49,442 bases of DNA from NCBI GenBank assembly GCA_003445795.1, contig DMCN01000008.1, forward strand, positions 14,508 through 63,949, written 5' to 3'. The notes under the pieces are model-generated. The model worked only from the letters and a program-made list of their open reading frames with translations. It was not told the DNA's origin and made no database searches. This document shows positions 41,351-49,442 of this stretch, piece by piece (the first letter of the stretch is position 1; every line of letters starts with the position of its first letter). Source of the DNA: Gallionellaceae bacterium (GTDB lineage: Bacteria; Pseudomonadota; Gammaproteobacteria; Burkholderiales; Gallionellaceae). The position numbers and the translations under genes are program-made.

Positions 41351-42991
41351 ATGTCCGACGACATCGAACAATCCCTCAGCGAGCCCGCCGCCGTCCCGCG
41401 CGACAAGATCGCGCGCGAAGTGGCGCGCCGCCGCACCTTCGGCATCATTTCCCACCCCGACGCGGGCAAGACCACGCTCACCGAAAAGCTGCTGCTGTTC
41501 TCCGGCGCGATCCAGATGGCGGGTGCGGTGAAGGCGCGCAAGAGCGGGCGCCATGCGACCTCCGACTTCCTCGAGATCGAGAAGCAGCGCGGTATCTCGG
41601 TCGCCAGCTCGGTGATGCAGTTCGAGTATCGCGACCACGTGGTGAACCTGCTCGATACACCCGGTCACCAGGATTTCTCCGAAGACACCTACCGCGTGCT
41701 CACCGCTGTGGACTCGGCGCTGATGGTGATCGATGCGGCCAAGGGCGTTGAGGCGCAGACCATCAAGCTGCTCGACGTGTGCCGCATGCGCGACACGCCC
41801 ATCATCACCTTCATGAACAAGATGGACCGCGAGGTGCGCGATCCGCTGGAATTGCTGGACGAAGTGGAATCGGTGCTGAACATCCAGTGCGCGCCGGTGA
41901 CATGGCCGCTTGGCATGGGCAAGGCCTTCCGTGGTGTGTACCACTTGATGCGCGACGAGATCCTGCTGTTCACGCCGGGCGAGGAGCGTGCCGACGGCGA
42001 GGTGGAAGTCATCAAGGGCATCGACAATCCGGTGCTGGCCGAACGTTTTCCGCTGGAGATCGAACAGCTCAAGATGGAAGTGGAGTTGGTGCACGGCGCA
42101 TCGCATCCCTTCGATCTGCAACGCTTCCTCGACGGCAAACAGACTCCCGTGTTCTTCGGTTCCGCCATCAACAACTTCGGCGTGCGCGAGATCCTGAACG
42201 CGCTGCTGGACTGGGCGCCCGCACCCATCGAGCGCGATGCCACGGCACGCGTCGTGAACCCGAGCGAGCAGGCGTTCTCCGGCTTTGTGTTCAAGATCCA
42301 GGCCAACATGGACGCCAACCACCGCGACCGCATCGCCTTCCTGCGCGTGTGCTCGGGGCATTTCGAGCGTGGCATGAAGATCAAGCACCTGCGCATCGGC
42401 CGCGAGATCAGAGTTTCGAATGTGGTGACCTTCATGGCCTCCAGCCGCGAGCAGGTGGAAGAGGCCTACGCGGGCGACATCATCGGCCTGCCCAACCACG
42501 GCAACATGCAGATCGGCGACAGTTTCTCCGAAGGCGAAGTGTTGCAGTACACCGGCATCCCGTATTTTGCGCCCGACTTTTTCCGCTCGGTGCGCATCCG
42601 CAACCCGATCAAGGTGAAGCAGTTGCACAAGGGCTTGCAGCAACTCGGAGAAGAAGGCGCGGTGCAGGTGTTCAAGCCGGTGGATGGCGGCGACCTGATT
42701 CTCGGTGCGGTCGGTATGCTGCAGTTCGACGTGGTCGCCAGCCGCCTGCAGGGCGAATACGGCGTGGACGCGATGTTCGAAGGCACCAGCACCACCAGCG
42801 CGCGCTGGGTGACCTGCGACGACAAGAAGATACTCGCCGATTTCGAAAAGGCGCTGTCGCACAACCTCTCTATCGATGCGGCTGGAAACTTGGCCTATCT
42901 CGCGCCGAACAACGTCAATCTGAGACTGACGCAGGAACGCTGGCCCAAGGTCGTGTTCCATACCACGCGCGAACACGCGGTCAAGTTGTGA
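41351..42991 (+). CDS. prfC: Peptide chain release factor 3
   Basis: RF3 is the GTPase that recycles RF1/RF2 after stop-codon release. The 546-residue protein has the translational GTPase motifs: HPDAGKTT (35-42), RGISVASSVMQF, DTPGHQDF, and NKMDRE, and an RF3-like C-terminal part (PYFAPDFFRSVRIRNPIKVKQL region, ending REHAVKL). The ATG at 41351 (MSDDIEQSL) was chosen over the longer frame from 41324. A terminator-like hairpin lies just upstream. The stop overlaps the start of an S4-domain gene as TGATG, and arfB follows, making a three-gene ribosome release/rescue group. Confidence 0.97.
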   Translation: MSDDIEQSLSEPAAVPRDKIAREVARRRTFGIISHPDAGKTTLTEKLLLFSGAIQMAGAVKARKSGRHATSDFLEIEKQRGISVASSVMQFEYRDHVVNLLDTPGHQDFSEDTYRVLTAVDSALMVIDAAKGVEAQTIKLLDVCRMRDTPIITFMNKMDREVRDPLELLDEVESVLNIQCAPVTWPLGMGKAFRGVYHLMRDEILLFTPGEERADGEVEVIKGIDNPVLAERFPLEIEQLKMEVELVHGASHPFDLQRFLDGKQTPVFFGSAINNFGVREILNALLDWAPAPIERDATARVVNPSEQAFSGFVFKIQANMDANHRDRIAFLRVCSGHFERGMKIKHLRIGREIRVSNVVTFMASSREQVEEAYAGDIIGLPNHGNMQIGDSFSEGEVLQYTGIPYFAPDFFRSVRIRNPIKVKQLHKGLQQLGEEGAVQVFKPVDGGDLILGAVGMLQFDVVASRLQGEYGVDAMFEGTSTTSARWVTCDDKKILADFEKALSHNLSIDAAGNLAYLAPNNVNLRLTQERWPKVVFHTTREHAVKL

Positions 42992-43206
42992 TGCAGCAGA
43001 TCGACTTCCAGCTGCGCGGCGAGTTCGTCGAACTGAACCAGTTGCTCAAGCTGACCGGCGTGTGTGACAGCGGCGGGGCGGGCAAGGCGCTGGTGGCCGA
43101 GGGGCGGGTCTCCGTCGACGGACAAGTTGAATCGCGCAAGACCGCGAAGATCCGCACCGGGCAGATGGTGAGTCTGGGCGATGTGCAGATCCGGGTACTT
43201 GCTTAA
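42991..43206 (+). CDS. Small S4-domain RNA-binding protein, YbcJ-like
   Basis: A 71-residue protein that is a single S4-type RNA-binding domain (VELNQLLKLTGVCDSGGAGKALVAEGRVSVDG, as two parts VELNQLLKLTGVCDSGG and AGKALVAEGRVSVDG). YbcJ-type proteins bind RNA, and relatives of similar form help ribosome quality control, though the role of this type is not settled. The ATG shares a base with the prfC stop (TGATG), so translation is coupled. It lies three bases before arfB. It is not a stand-alone frame in the usual sense, because the open frame extends back through prfC in another phase. The start at 42991 gives the compact domain. Confidence 0.88.
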   Translation: MQQIDFQLRGEFVELNQLLKLTGVCDSGGAGKALVAEGRVSVDGQVESRKTAKIRTGQMVSLGDVQIRVLA

Positions 43207-43209
43207 GCC

Positions 43210-43623
43210 ATGTTGTACATCGCGCACAACGTCATCATTCCCGAGCGCGAGATCGAGCTGAGCGCGGTGCGTGCGCAGGGTGCGGGCGGGCAGAACGTGA
43301 ACAAGGTGTCGAGCGCGGTGCACCTGCGCTTCGATATCGGTGCTTCGTCGTTGCCGGCGGAGATGAAGGAACGTCTGGCGCAACTCAGCGACCAGCGCAT
43401 CACCAAGGACGGCGTGGTCGTCATCAAGGCGCAGGAATACCGCAACCAGGAACAGAACCGCAACGAGGCGTTGCGGCGGCTGAAAGCGTTGCTGCTGTCC
43501 GTTGCGGTCAAACCGAAACCGCGCGTCGCCACCAAGCCGACGCGCAGTGCGCAACGCAAACGGGTGGACAGCAAGGTCAGGCACGGCGCAACCAAATCGC
43601 TGCGCGGCAGGGTGGTCGACTAG
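43210..43623 (+). CDS. arfB: Alternative ribosome-rescue factor ArfB (YaeJ)
   Basis: ArfB is a codon-independent peptidyl-tRNA hydrolase that frees ribosomes stalled on broken mRNA. The 137-residue protein has the catalytic GGQ (26-28) within RAQGAGGQNVNKVSSAVHLRF (21-41 region), the central domain, and a basic C-terminal tail rich in Lys and Arg that enters the empty mRNA channel. The tail is from about residue 98 (AVKPKPRVATKPTRSAQRKR and onward). It closes the prfC-S4-arfB group. The stop TAG (43621-43623) overlaps the stop of the convergent GGDEF-EAL gene within the sequence CTAG. Confidence 0.95.
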   Translation: MLYIAHNVIIPEREIELSAVRAQGAGGQNVNKVSSAVHLRFDIGASSLPAEMKERLAQLSDQRITKDGVVVIKAQEYRNQEQNRNEALRRLKALLLSVAVKPKPRVATKPTRSAQRKRVDSKVRHGATKSLRGRVVD

Positions 43624-46600
43624 GCGATCAGCGCACTTTCGAGGTAACGGTCGAACTCTTGCGCCGACATGGGCTTGGCGAACAGATAGCCCTGACCGTA
43701 GTCGCATCCTGCGGCGTGCAGCATTTGCCGTTGTTCTTCAGTCTCCACGCCCTCGGCCACGACCTTCATGCCGAGTTTGTGCGCCATGACGATGATGGCC
43801 TCGGCGATCGCGTGGTCGCCGGGGTTGCTCACCATGTTGCGCACGAAGGACTGGTCGATCTTCAGATAGTCGATGTCGAAACGCTGCAGATAGGACATCG
43901 CCGAATAGCCGGTGCCGAAATCGTCCAGCGACACTTGTATCCCCGCATCGCGGAACGCCAGCAGTTTCTCCTGCACTTCGGCGCGGTCGTCCATCAGCAG
44001 GCCCTCGGTGATCTCCACCACGATGCAGCTCGGCGGGATGTCGAGCGCGCGCAGCCAGGTGAGCAGGCTGAGGTTGTTGTCGCCGGTGATGAACTGGCGC
44101 GGCGATTTGTTCACACTGATCTGCATCGCCGACAAGCCCTTGTCCTTGCTGGCGCACCAACTCTTGGCTTTCAGCGCGGCCTGGCGGAACACCCAGTCGC
44201 CGATGTCGTTGATGAGCCCGATCTCCTCCGCCAGCGGGATGAACACGGCGGGGCTGACGAAGCCGAGTTTCGGGTGATGCCAGCGCAGCAGTGCCTCCGC
44301 CTTGGTGGGCCGCCCGGTCGTCATGTCGATGATGGGCTGGTAGTAGATCTCGAACTGGCCGCCGTTGAGCGCGCGGCGCAGGTCGTTGCTGAGTTGCAGG
44401 CGTGTCTGCGCCGCTTCCTGCATCGAGGCAGTGAAGTAACTGTACTGGTTGCGGCCGCGGCCCTTGGCGACATACATGGCCTGGTCTGCGTTCTTCAGCA
44501 GCGAGGAAAGGTCTTCCGCATCCTGCGGGTAGAGCGTGATGCCGATGCTGGCGGAGACATAGGCGCTGGTGTCCCCGAGCATGAATGGCTTGCCGAGGAC
44601 CTGGATGATGGTGTCGGCCAGCGTGCCCAGGCGTTTGGGATCGGCGAGCCCCGGCAGGATGATGGTGAATTCGTCGCCGCCCAGCCGCGCCAGCGTGTCC
44701 GAATCACGTATGCAGCCGGAGATGCGTTTCGACGCCTGCATCAGCAGGTTGTCGCCGGCCTCGTGGCCGAGCGTGTCGTTCACTTCCTTGAAGTGATCGA
44801 GGTCGATGAACATCAGCGCCAGCGAATGCTGCTCGCGTCCCTCGCGCTTCAGTTCCTGCATCAGGCGGTCGTGGAACAGGCGCCGGTTCGGCAGGCCTGT
44901 GAGGATGTCGTAGTTGGCCTGATGCCAGATGATCTCTTCGCTGCGCTTCTTGTCGGTGATGTCGGAGAAGATGGCGATGCGCTGGCGCACCTCGTTGTTC
45001 TCGTCGCGCACGGTGTTGATGGTCAGCCATTCGGAATAGTTCTCGCCGTTCTTGCGGCGGTTGACGATCTCGCCCTGCCAGCTGCCGAAGGTCTGCAGCG
45101 ACGTCCACATCGCGTTGTAGAACTCCTTGCCCTGCTGTCCGGAGCTGAGCAGCTTGGGGTCGTGGCCGACGGCCTCGTGCGCCTCGAATTGCGTGATGCG
45201 CGTGAAGGCGGGATTCACTGCGACGATCCGGTTCTCCGCATCGGTGATGACGATGGCTTCCGGACTGGCCTGGAACACGGTGGAGGCGAGTTGCAGGTCT
45301 TCCTCGTCCTGCTTGCGCTCGATGGCGATGCCGACGATCTTGGCCATCTCCTCGATGAGCTTGATCTGCGCCGCGCTGGGAGAGGACTTGCTGCGCTGAT
45401 ACATTGCCAGCGTGCCGAGTATCTTGCCCTTGGAGCTGAACAATGGCTCCGACCAGCAGGAGGCCAGATCGGCTTTCGCCGCCAGTTCGCGGTAGGGCAC
45501 CCAGTTGGAGTGAGACTGGATATCGGACACGATGGTGCGCTCGCCGGTGGCGGCAGCATGACCGCAGGAGCCGCGCCCAGCACCGATCTCCAGTCCGTGT
45601 ACTGACTGGCTGAAGAAGTCCGGCAGGCTGGGGGCGGCCCCGGTCAGCAGGTGCTGCCCGTCCTTGCTCAATATCAGCACCGAACCCAGCAGCCGCGGCT
45701 GCTCGGCTTCGATCTGTCTGACGACGGAGTTGAGGATGTCTTTCAGGTCGCTGCCGCGTGCCAGCATCTCCAGTACTTCGCCGCGTATCTTTTCGCGATG
45801 CAGCGCCTGCTCGCGTTCGGTCACGTCGCTGATGATGGAATAGAGCAGGTCGCGCCCGTGATAGTCGACATGGCCGGAATGGACCTCGACATCGCGTATC
45901 TCGCCGGAAGCCAGACGGTGCTTGAAGCGGAAGAATTGACGCTGCTCCGTCTTGGCCAGTTCCATCTCGCGCTTCACTTTTTCCGCGGGCAGGGTGTTGA
46001 TGTCGGAGATGCGCATCTGCCGCATGGTCTCGGCCGGCCAGCCGTAGAACTCGGCCGCAGCGGGGTTGGCATCCACGATGCGGCCATCCTTGGGGTCGAT
46101 CAGCAGCTTGATCGAGGTGTTGTTGGTGAACATCGACTGGTACAGCTGCTTGTCTTCGAGCAGCATCTGTTCGTCCCGGGCAAGGTGTTGTTGCAGCTGG
46201 TTGAAACTGTTTTGCATCTGGCGGATCTCGGGACTGCCCGACAACGGGATGCCGCGCAGCACCGCTTTTCTGCTGTTGGAAAGCTGGCCGATGAGTTCGC
46301 TGGATTGGGTGAGGAAGGAAAGCTCGTGGCGCAGGAACAGCCACAGCAACGCGACGGAGAGTAGCGCGACGATGGCGGCGGCCAACATCGCCTCATTGCG
46401 GATATGCGCGATGCGTTCGAAGGCATGGGCTGTCGGCATCTCGCCCACGATGATCCAGCCAGCGCCGGGGATATGTTTGGCGGAGCTGAGGACCTCGATG
46501 CCGCGCGAATCAAGCGCGATGTCCGAACCTTCGTATCCGCTTATGAAGCGGTCGTGCAGCAGGTTGCTGCCGGGGGCGGGCAGGGCTTGCAGCACGCGGC

Positions 46601-47264
46601 TGCGGTCGGAGGCGGCGACGAATACATTGTCGCGCGGCGAGACCAGCAGATAGCTGTTGCGGTTCGGGTTCGCACTGGCGTCGAACTCCTGCAGCAGACT
46701 GCCATCGCCCAAGCTGATTGCGCCGGCCAACACGCCCGCGATCTTGTTGCCCTTGCTGAAGATCGGGACGGCGAACACCACGCGGGGTTCTTTCACAAAG
46801 CGTCCGAAGCCGGGTCTGGAAATGGCCGGTTTGCCGTTGGCCATCACCTGCCGGTAGAAATCTATCTGGGTGAAGTCTGCCTTGCCTCTGCCCGAGGTCG
46901 GCGGATGGTCCGCGATCCCATGCCCGTCGGCGGAGATGACGATGATGCCCAGGGTATAGAGTTTGTAGAGCGCTTTGCGTTCGGCCAGATAAGCGGAGAC
47001 CCGTTGCGGTCTTGCCAGCATCTGCGGCGTGATGTCCTGGGCGGTCAGCACCAGCGCGTCCATGCGCAGGCGAACCGCATTGTCGATGCGGTCTGCGATG
47101 GCAGACACTTCGGAGGATTGCTGGCGGGACAGTTTCTCTTCCAACTCCTGGCGCAAGTGTGTGGAGAACTGCCAGGTGAGTATGCCGATGGCGAGCAGCA
47201 GCAAGCTCAGGGTGAATACGGCGACCCGGACTTTCAAACTGAGATTTTGAAATGCGCGGATCAT
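43620..47264 (-). CDS. Large dCache-PAS-GAF-PAS-GGDEF-EAL signalling protein
   Basis: A 1214-residue membrane protein: membrane segment (about 12-31), a periplasmic double-Cache-like sensor (40-290), second segment (293-312), a HAMP-like linker, PAS (about 370-485), GAF (500-650), PAS (655-770), GGDEF (780-945) and EAL (955-1210). GGDEF (862-866) has RDSD (853-856) as inhibitory site. The phosphodiesterase half keeps EAL (990-992), DDFGTGYS (1114-1121) and EGVET (1171-1175), so both activities may work. Such hybrids can switch between making and degrading cyclic-di-GMP, and the EAL domain sits last as usual. It is convergent with arfB, with overlapping stops. The ligand of the periplasmic domain is unknown. 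Confidence 0.95.
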   Translation of the reverse strand: MIRAFQNLSLKVRVAVFTLSLLLLAIGILTWQFSTHLRQELEEKLSRQQSSEVSAIADRIDNAVRLRMDALVLTAQDITPQMLARPQRVSAYLAERKALYKLYTLGIIVISADGHGIADHPPTSGRGKADFTQIDFYRQVMANGKPAISRPGFGRFVKEPRVVFAVPIFSKGNKIAGVLAGAISLGDGSLLQEFDASANPNRNSYLLVSPRDNVFVAASDRSRVLQALPAPGSNLLHDRFISGYEGSDIALDSRGIEVLSSAKHIPGAGWIIVGEMPTAHAFERIAHIRNEAMLAAAIVALLSVALLWLFLRHELSFLTQSSELIGQLSNSRKAVLRGIPLSGSPEIRQMQNSFNQLQQHLARDEQMLLEDKQLYQSMFTNNTSIKLLIDPKDGRIVDANPAAAEFYGWPAETMRQMRISDINTLPAEKVKREMELAKTEQRQFFRFKHRLASGEIRDVEVHSGHVDYHGRDLLYSIISDVTEREQALHREKIRGEVLEMLARGSDLKDILNSVVRQIEAEQPRLLGSVLILSKDGQHLLTGAAPSLPDFFSQSVHGLEIGAGRGSCGHAAATGERTIVSDIQSHSNWVPYRELAAKADLASCWSEPLFSSKGKILGTLAMYQRSKSSPSAAQIKLIEEMAKIVGIAIERKQDEEDLQLASTVFQASPEAIVITDAENRIVAVNPAFTRITQFEAHEAVGHDPKLLSSGQQGKEFYNAMWTSLQTFGSWQGEIVNRRKNGENYSEWLTINTVRDENNEVRQRIAIFSDITDKKRSEEIIWHQANYDILTGLPNRRLFHDRLMQELKREGREQHSLALMFIDLDHFKEVNDTLGHEAGDNLLMQASKRISGCIRDSDTLARLGGDEFTIILPGLADPKRLGTLADTIIQVLGKPFMLGDTSAYVSASIGITLYPQDAEDLSSLLKNADQAMYVAKGRGRNQYSYFTASMQEAAQTRLQLSNDLRRALNGGQFEIYYQPIIDMTTGRPTKAEALLRWHHPKLGFVSPAVFIPLAEEIGLINDIGDWVFRQAALKAKSWCASKDKGLSAMQISVNKSPRQFITGDNNLSLLTWLRALDIPPSCIVVEITEGLLMDDRAEVQEKLLAFRDAGIQVSLDDFGTGYSAMSYLQRFDIDYLKIDQSFVRNMVSNPGDHAIAEAIIVMAHKLGMKVVAEGVETEEQRQMLHAAGCDYGQGYLFAKPMSAQEFDRYLESALIA

Positions 47265-47365
47265 GCCAGACTCACCATCCTCCCGTTTGCGGCATACGCG
47301 TTCTTGTTATCTCATTTCAAACCCGACGGTCGGAAATGGCCAGTCTGTAGCGACTTGGGGAAATT

Positions 47366-48070
47366 CTACACCTTTCCGTATAGATAGTTTTTGCGTTTCT
47401 GTTCCGGGAAACGCTCGATGGCGTAGCGCAGCATGGTGCGCGGCATGGCGCGGTGATGCATCTTCAGGAAAGCCTCTTCGGCGGCAAGGTCGCGTTTGCC
47501 CACTTCGCGCAGCATCCAGCCCACCGCCTTGTGCATCAGGTCATGCCCGTCGTGCAGCAGTATTTTAGAGATACGCAGGGTGTCATCGAAGTCGTTCAGG
47601 CGGATGAAATGGAAAGTGGCGATGATGGCGATACGCCGCTCCCACAGCGATGCCGACTTCGCCATCCGCTGCAGTACCTTGCGCGGCATGTCTTCCAGGT
47701 GTTTGCCGACGATGTGCGGCGCGGAGATGTCGACCAGGTCCCAGTTGTTGATGCGTGCGGTGCTGCCCAAGTATAGGTCGAACGCGGCCTGCTTGCCGGC
47801 AACGTCAGCGCGCTGGTAGAACTGCATCAGCAACAGCAATGCGAATACGCGTTCCTCGTGATAGCTGGAGGACAGGAGTGCGGTGACAGTATCGAGGCCG
47901 GCATCGCGCTGTTGCTTCGCCAGCGCACGCAGTACCGGTACCTTGATGCCGAGGAACATATCACCTTCGCCGTATTGCCCCTTGCCGGTCTTGAAGAAGC
48001 CTTGCTGGATGGTCGCTGTCTCCGGCGAGGCGAGGGCGCGCAGTTGTTTTTGGACGGGGAGCAGCGCCAT
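47366..48070 (-). CDS. AlkD-like DNA alkylation repair protein
   Basis: A 234-residue helical-repeat protein of the AlkD/DNA-7-methylguanine glycosylase family (HEAT-like repeats). AlkD removes bulky and charged alkylated bases. Visible family features are GFFKTGKGQYGEGDMFLGIKVP (24-45 region, as two parts), NNWDLVDISAPHIVG and LMHKAVGWMLREVGKRD. The ATG at 48070 (MALLPVQKQL) gives the compact protein. The open frame extends to 48262 but that part is a shadow of the methyltransferase. It begins four bases after the methyltransferase stop, so the two are probably one operon. Expect repair of alkylated DNA, though some relatives lack activity. Confidence 0.9.
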   Translation of the reverse strand: MALLPVQKQLRALASPETATIQQGFFKTGKGQYGEGDMFLGIKVPVLRALAKQQRDAGLDTVTALLSSSYHEERVFALLLLMQFYQRADVAGKQAAFDLYLGSTARINNWDLVDISAPHIVGKHLEDMPRKVLQRMAKSASLWERRIAIIATFHFIRLNDFDDTLRISKILLHDGHDLMHKAVGWMLREVGKRDLAAEEAFLKMHHRAMPRTMLRYAIERFPEQKRKNYLYGKV

Positions 48071-48074
48071 GCGT

Positions 48075-48707
48075 TCAGGGAAGTTGCGCCACGATGAGGA
48101 AGACCGGGAATTCGCGCGGCTGCCCCCCGATCTCCTTGCGCACGGACGTGGCGGTGCTTTCGCGCACGGAGCTGAAGCCTGCAGCGAGCAGCAATTCGCG
48201 CAGCTTCGCGCGGTCGAAGCCGAGGTGGAACACCCCGGTGTTGTCGCCGTGGAAAGAACCATCCTCCGCGTCGAGGTCGGCGAAGGCGATCTGGCCGTGC
48301 GGTTTGAGCAGGCGCTGCCATTCCTTGAACAACTCGGCGGTGTCGGGGATATGGTGGGTCACCATGCTGCTCACGATGAGGTCGTAAGTCCCGCTGGCAT
48401 GCGCGCCGCGCTCGAAATCGACCAACTGAGTGCTGACGTTGCCGGGCTTCAGCGTAGTGATCTTGTCCTGCAGCACCGCGACCATCGCTGGCGAACTGTC
48501 CGCGCCGCTGACCGAATGCACATGTGACTGCAACTGCATCGCCAGCAGCCCGGTACCGCAGCCGTAATCCAGTACATCCATCTGCGGTGACAGTTTCACC
48601 TCACGCATGATGGCATCGCCCACGTCGCGCGCGATCTTCACCCGTGTCGGGTTGCTGTCCCAGCGCGAGGCCACTGCCTCGAAATCCCTGCGGATATCTT
48701 CTGCCAT
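48075..48707 (-). CDS. Class I SAM-dependent methyltransferase
   Basis: A 210-residue methyltransferase. The SAM-binding motif DYGCGTG is at 47-53, preceded by MDVLDYG and followed by VSGADSSPAMV and the acidic LVDFERGA region. The later LIVSSMVTHHIPD is typical of the UbiE-like group. The target is unknown. Family members methylate small molecules, RNA or proteins. The start ATG at 48707 is near AGGAGT (just before). It is followed by the AlkD-like gene in the same direction and preceded by the HerA-like gene. Confidence 0.88.
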   Translation of the reverse strand: MAEDIRRDFEAVASRWDSNPTRVKIARDVGDAIMREVKLSPQMDVLDYGCGTGLLAMQLQSHVHSVSGADSSPAMVAVLQDKITTLKPGNVSTQLVDFERGAHASGTYDLIVSSMVTHHIPDTAELFKEWQRLLKPHGQIAFADLDAEDGSFHGDNTGVFHLGFDRAKLRELLLAAGFSSVRESTATSVRKEIGGQPREFPVFLIVAQLP

Positions 48708-48720
48708 AGTGACTCCTGTT

Positions 48721-49442
48721 TCAGCGGCGGCGCGTACTGCCGCCCATCAGCGAACCCAGCACGCCGCGCACGAGTTGCCGTCCGAGCTCGGCGCCCACGG
48801 TGCGCACCACGCTCTTCACCATGGCTTCGCCTGCGCTCTGGCGACGCGAGCTGCCGCCGCCCAGCAGACCACCGAGCATGCCGCCGAGTCCGCCTTCTGA
48901 ACTCTGTGCAGCAGGTGCCGCCTTCTCCGCTTCAGCCTGTTTTTCCGTAGCACGTCCCTTGATGATCTCGTACGCCGATTCGCGGTCAACGGTCTTTTCG
49001 TAATGCCCGGCCAGCAGCGAAGACTGGATGAGGGCGGCGCGCTCGGCCTCGCTGATCGGTCCGATGTGCGCCTGCGGCGGCACGATAAGCGCGCGCTCGA
49101 CGATGGTGGGCGTCCCCTTTTCGTTCAGCAGCGAGACCAGCGCCTCGCCCACGCCGAGTTCGGTGATGGCAGCCTGTTCGTCCAGTTCGGGATTGTCACG
49201 CATGGTCTCGGCTGCGGCGCGCACGGCTTTCTGGTCGCGCACCGAGAAGGCGCGCAGAGCGTGCTGCACGCGGTTGCCGAGCTGGCTCAATATCTTGTCC
49301 GGCACGTCGGCCGGATTCTGCGTGATGAAGTAAACGCCCACGCCCTTGGAGCGGATCAGGCGCACCACCTGTTCGATCTTGTCGACCAGCGCGGCGGGCG
49401 CATCGTTGAATAGCAGGTGCGCCTCGTCGAAGAAGAACACCA
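48721..49442 (-). CDS. HerA-like ATPase of the DUF853 family, N-terminus cut by window edge
   Basis: The visible part (about 240 residues) is the C-terminal half of a DUF853 (HerA/FtsK-type) ATPase. It begins with the Walker B-like VFFFDEAHLLF and goes on with GVGVYFITQNPADVPD and LGNRVQHALRAFSVRDQ, all conserved in this family. The tail has a Gly-rich region (GGLGGMLGGLLGGGSSRR) and basic end. Family members have P-loop domains like HerA or FtsK, but the cell role is unclear. The true start lies beyond 49442. The stop is 13 bases before the methyltransferase start. Confidence 0.9.
   Translation of the reverse strand, partial: VFFFDEAHLLFNDAPAALVDKIEQVVRLIRSKGVGVYFITQNPADVPDKILSQLGNRVQHALRAFSVRDQKAVRAAAETMRDNPELDEQAAITELGVGEALVSLLNEKGTPTIVERALIVPPQAHIGPISEAERAALIQSSLLAGHYEKTVDRESAYEIIKGRATEKQAEAEKAAPAAQSSEGGLGGMLGGLLGGGSSRRQSAGEAMVKSVVRTVGAELGRQLVRGVLGSLMGGSTRRR

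Noticed and set aside
41336..42976. 546-residue frame antisense to prfC
   Set aside because: Shadow of RF3, whose motifs are unmistakable.
43659..45605. 648-residue frame antisense to the GGDEF-EAL gene
   Set aside because: Shadow, no domain recognisable. The opposite strand has complete GGDEF and EAL motifs.
47313..47338. Hairpin CATTTC/GAAATG with inner CCGA/TCGG between alkD-like and GGDEF-EAL genes
   Set aside because: Short stem without T-run. It could be a weak structure but I do not call a function.

Overview
The window is about 49.4 kb of dense, GC-rich chromosome from a betaproteobacterium. The run TPR lipoprotein-lolB-ispE-tRNA-Gln-prs-rplY-pth-ychF, the ftsYEX operon divergent from an M16 peptidase pair-rsmD-coaD-fdx, and the aat/bpt N-end-rule pair are gene orders I know from Betaproteobacteria. 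Several PAS-GGDEF and bacteriohemerythrin proteins point towards an environmental, micro-oxic lineage, perhaps Nitrosomonadales/Gallionellaceae. That placement is inference. I see no prophage, insertion sequence, CRISPR array or rRNA. Every stretch without a gene is shorter than 300 bases.

Layout: 1-2972 holds a membrane protein cut by the window edge, bpt, a membrane diguanylate cyclase and aat. 3075-8334 holds a PilZ-like candidate receptor, an esterase, darP/yjgA, pmbA, a zinc-binding CZB protein and a bacteriohemerythrin. 8477-15138 holds ftsX-ftsE-ftsY, two M16 peptidases, rsmD, coaD and a 2[4Fe-4S] ferredoxin. 15272-21634 holds a PAS-PAS-GGDEF-hemerythrin protein, mutM and a GldA/F/G-like ABC operon. 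21713-28473 is the lolB-ispE-tRNA-Gln-prs-rplY-pth-ychF housekeeping block. 28522-31327 is a divergent NAD-linked module: an NAD-kinase-like protein, an SPFH/band-7 protein and an NrtR-type Nudix repressor, with two palindromic operators between them. 31483-37863 holds a RhlE-type helicase, a DUF1415 protein, srkA, ychJ, a kinase-HDOD-GAF fusion and gcvR. 37978-47264 holds a hemerythrin-PAS-GGDEF protein, a Rossmann-PAS-GGDEF protein, prfC-S4-arfB and a large GGDEF-EAL protein. 47366-49442 holds an AlkD-like protein, a methyltransferase and the C-terminal part of a HerA-like ATPase.

The strongest theme is cyclic-di-GMP signalling tied to redox sensing. There are five GGDEF proteins, all with an intact active-site motif and an RxxD inhibitory site. 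Two carry hemerythrin domains in opposite orders and one carries an N-terminal dinucleotide-fold domain. Nearby are a lone hemerythrin, a zinc-sensing CZB protein and a candidate PilZ-like receptor. A second theme is NAD metabolism: the NrtR-type regulator has lost the catalytic Nudix glutamates, and two copies of a 21-bp TTAGT-N11-ACTAA palindrome cover a promoter with a perfect TTGACA box upstream of the SPFH/NAD-kinase-like pair. This module is the best candidate here for a poorly described system.
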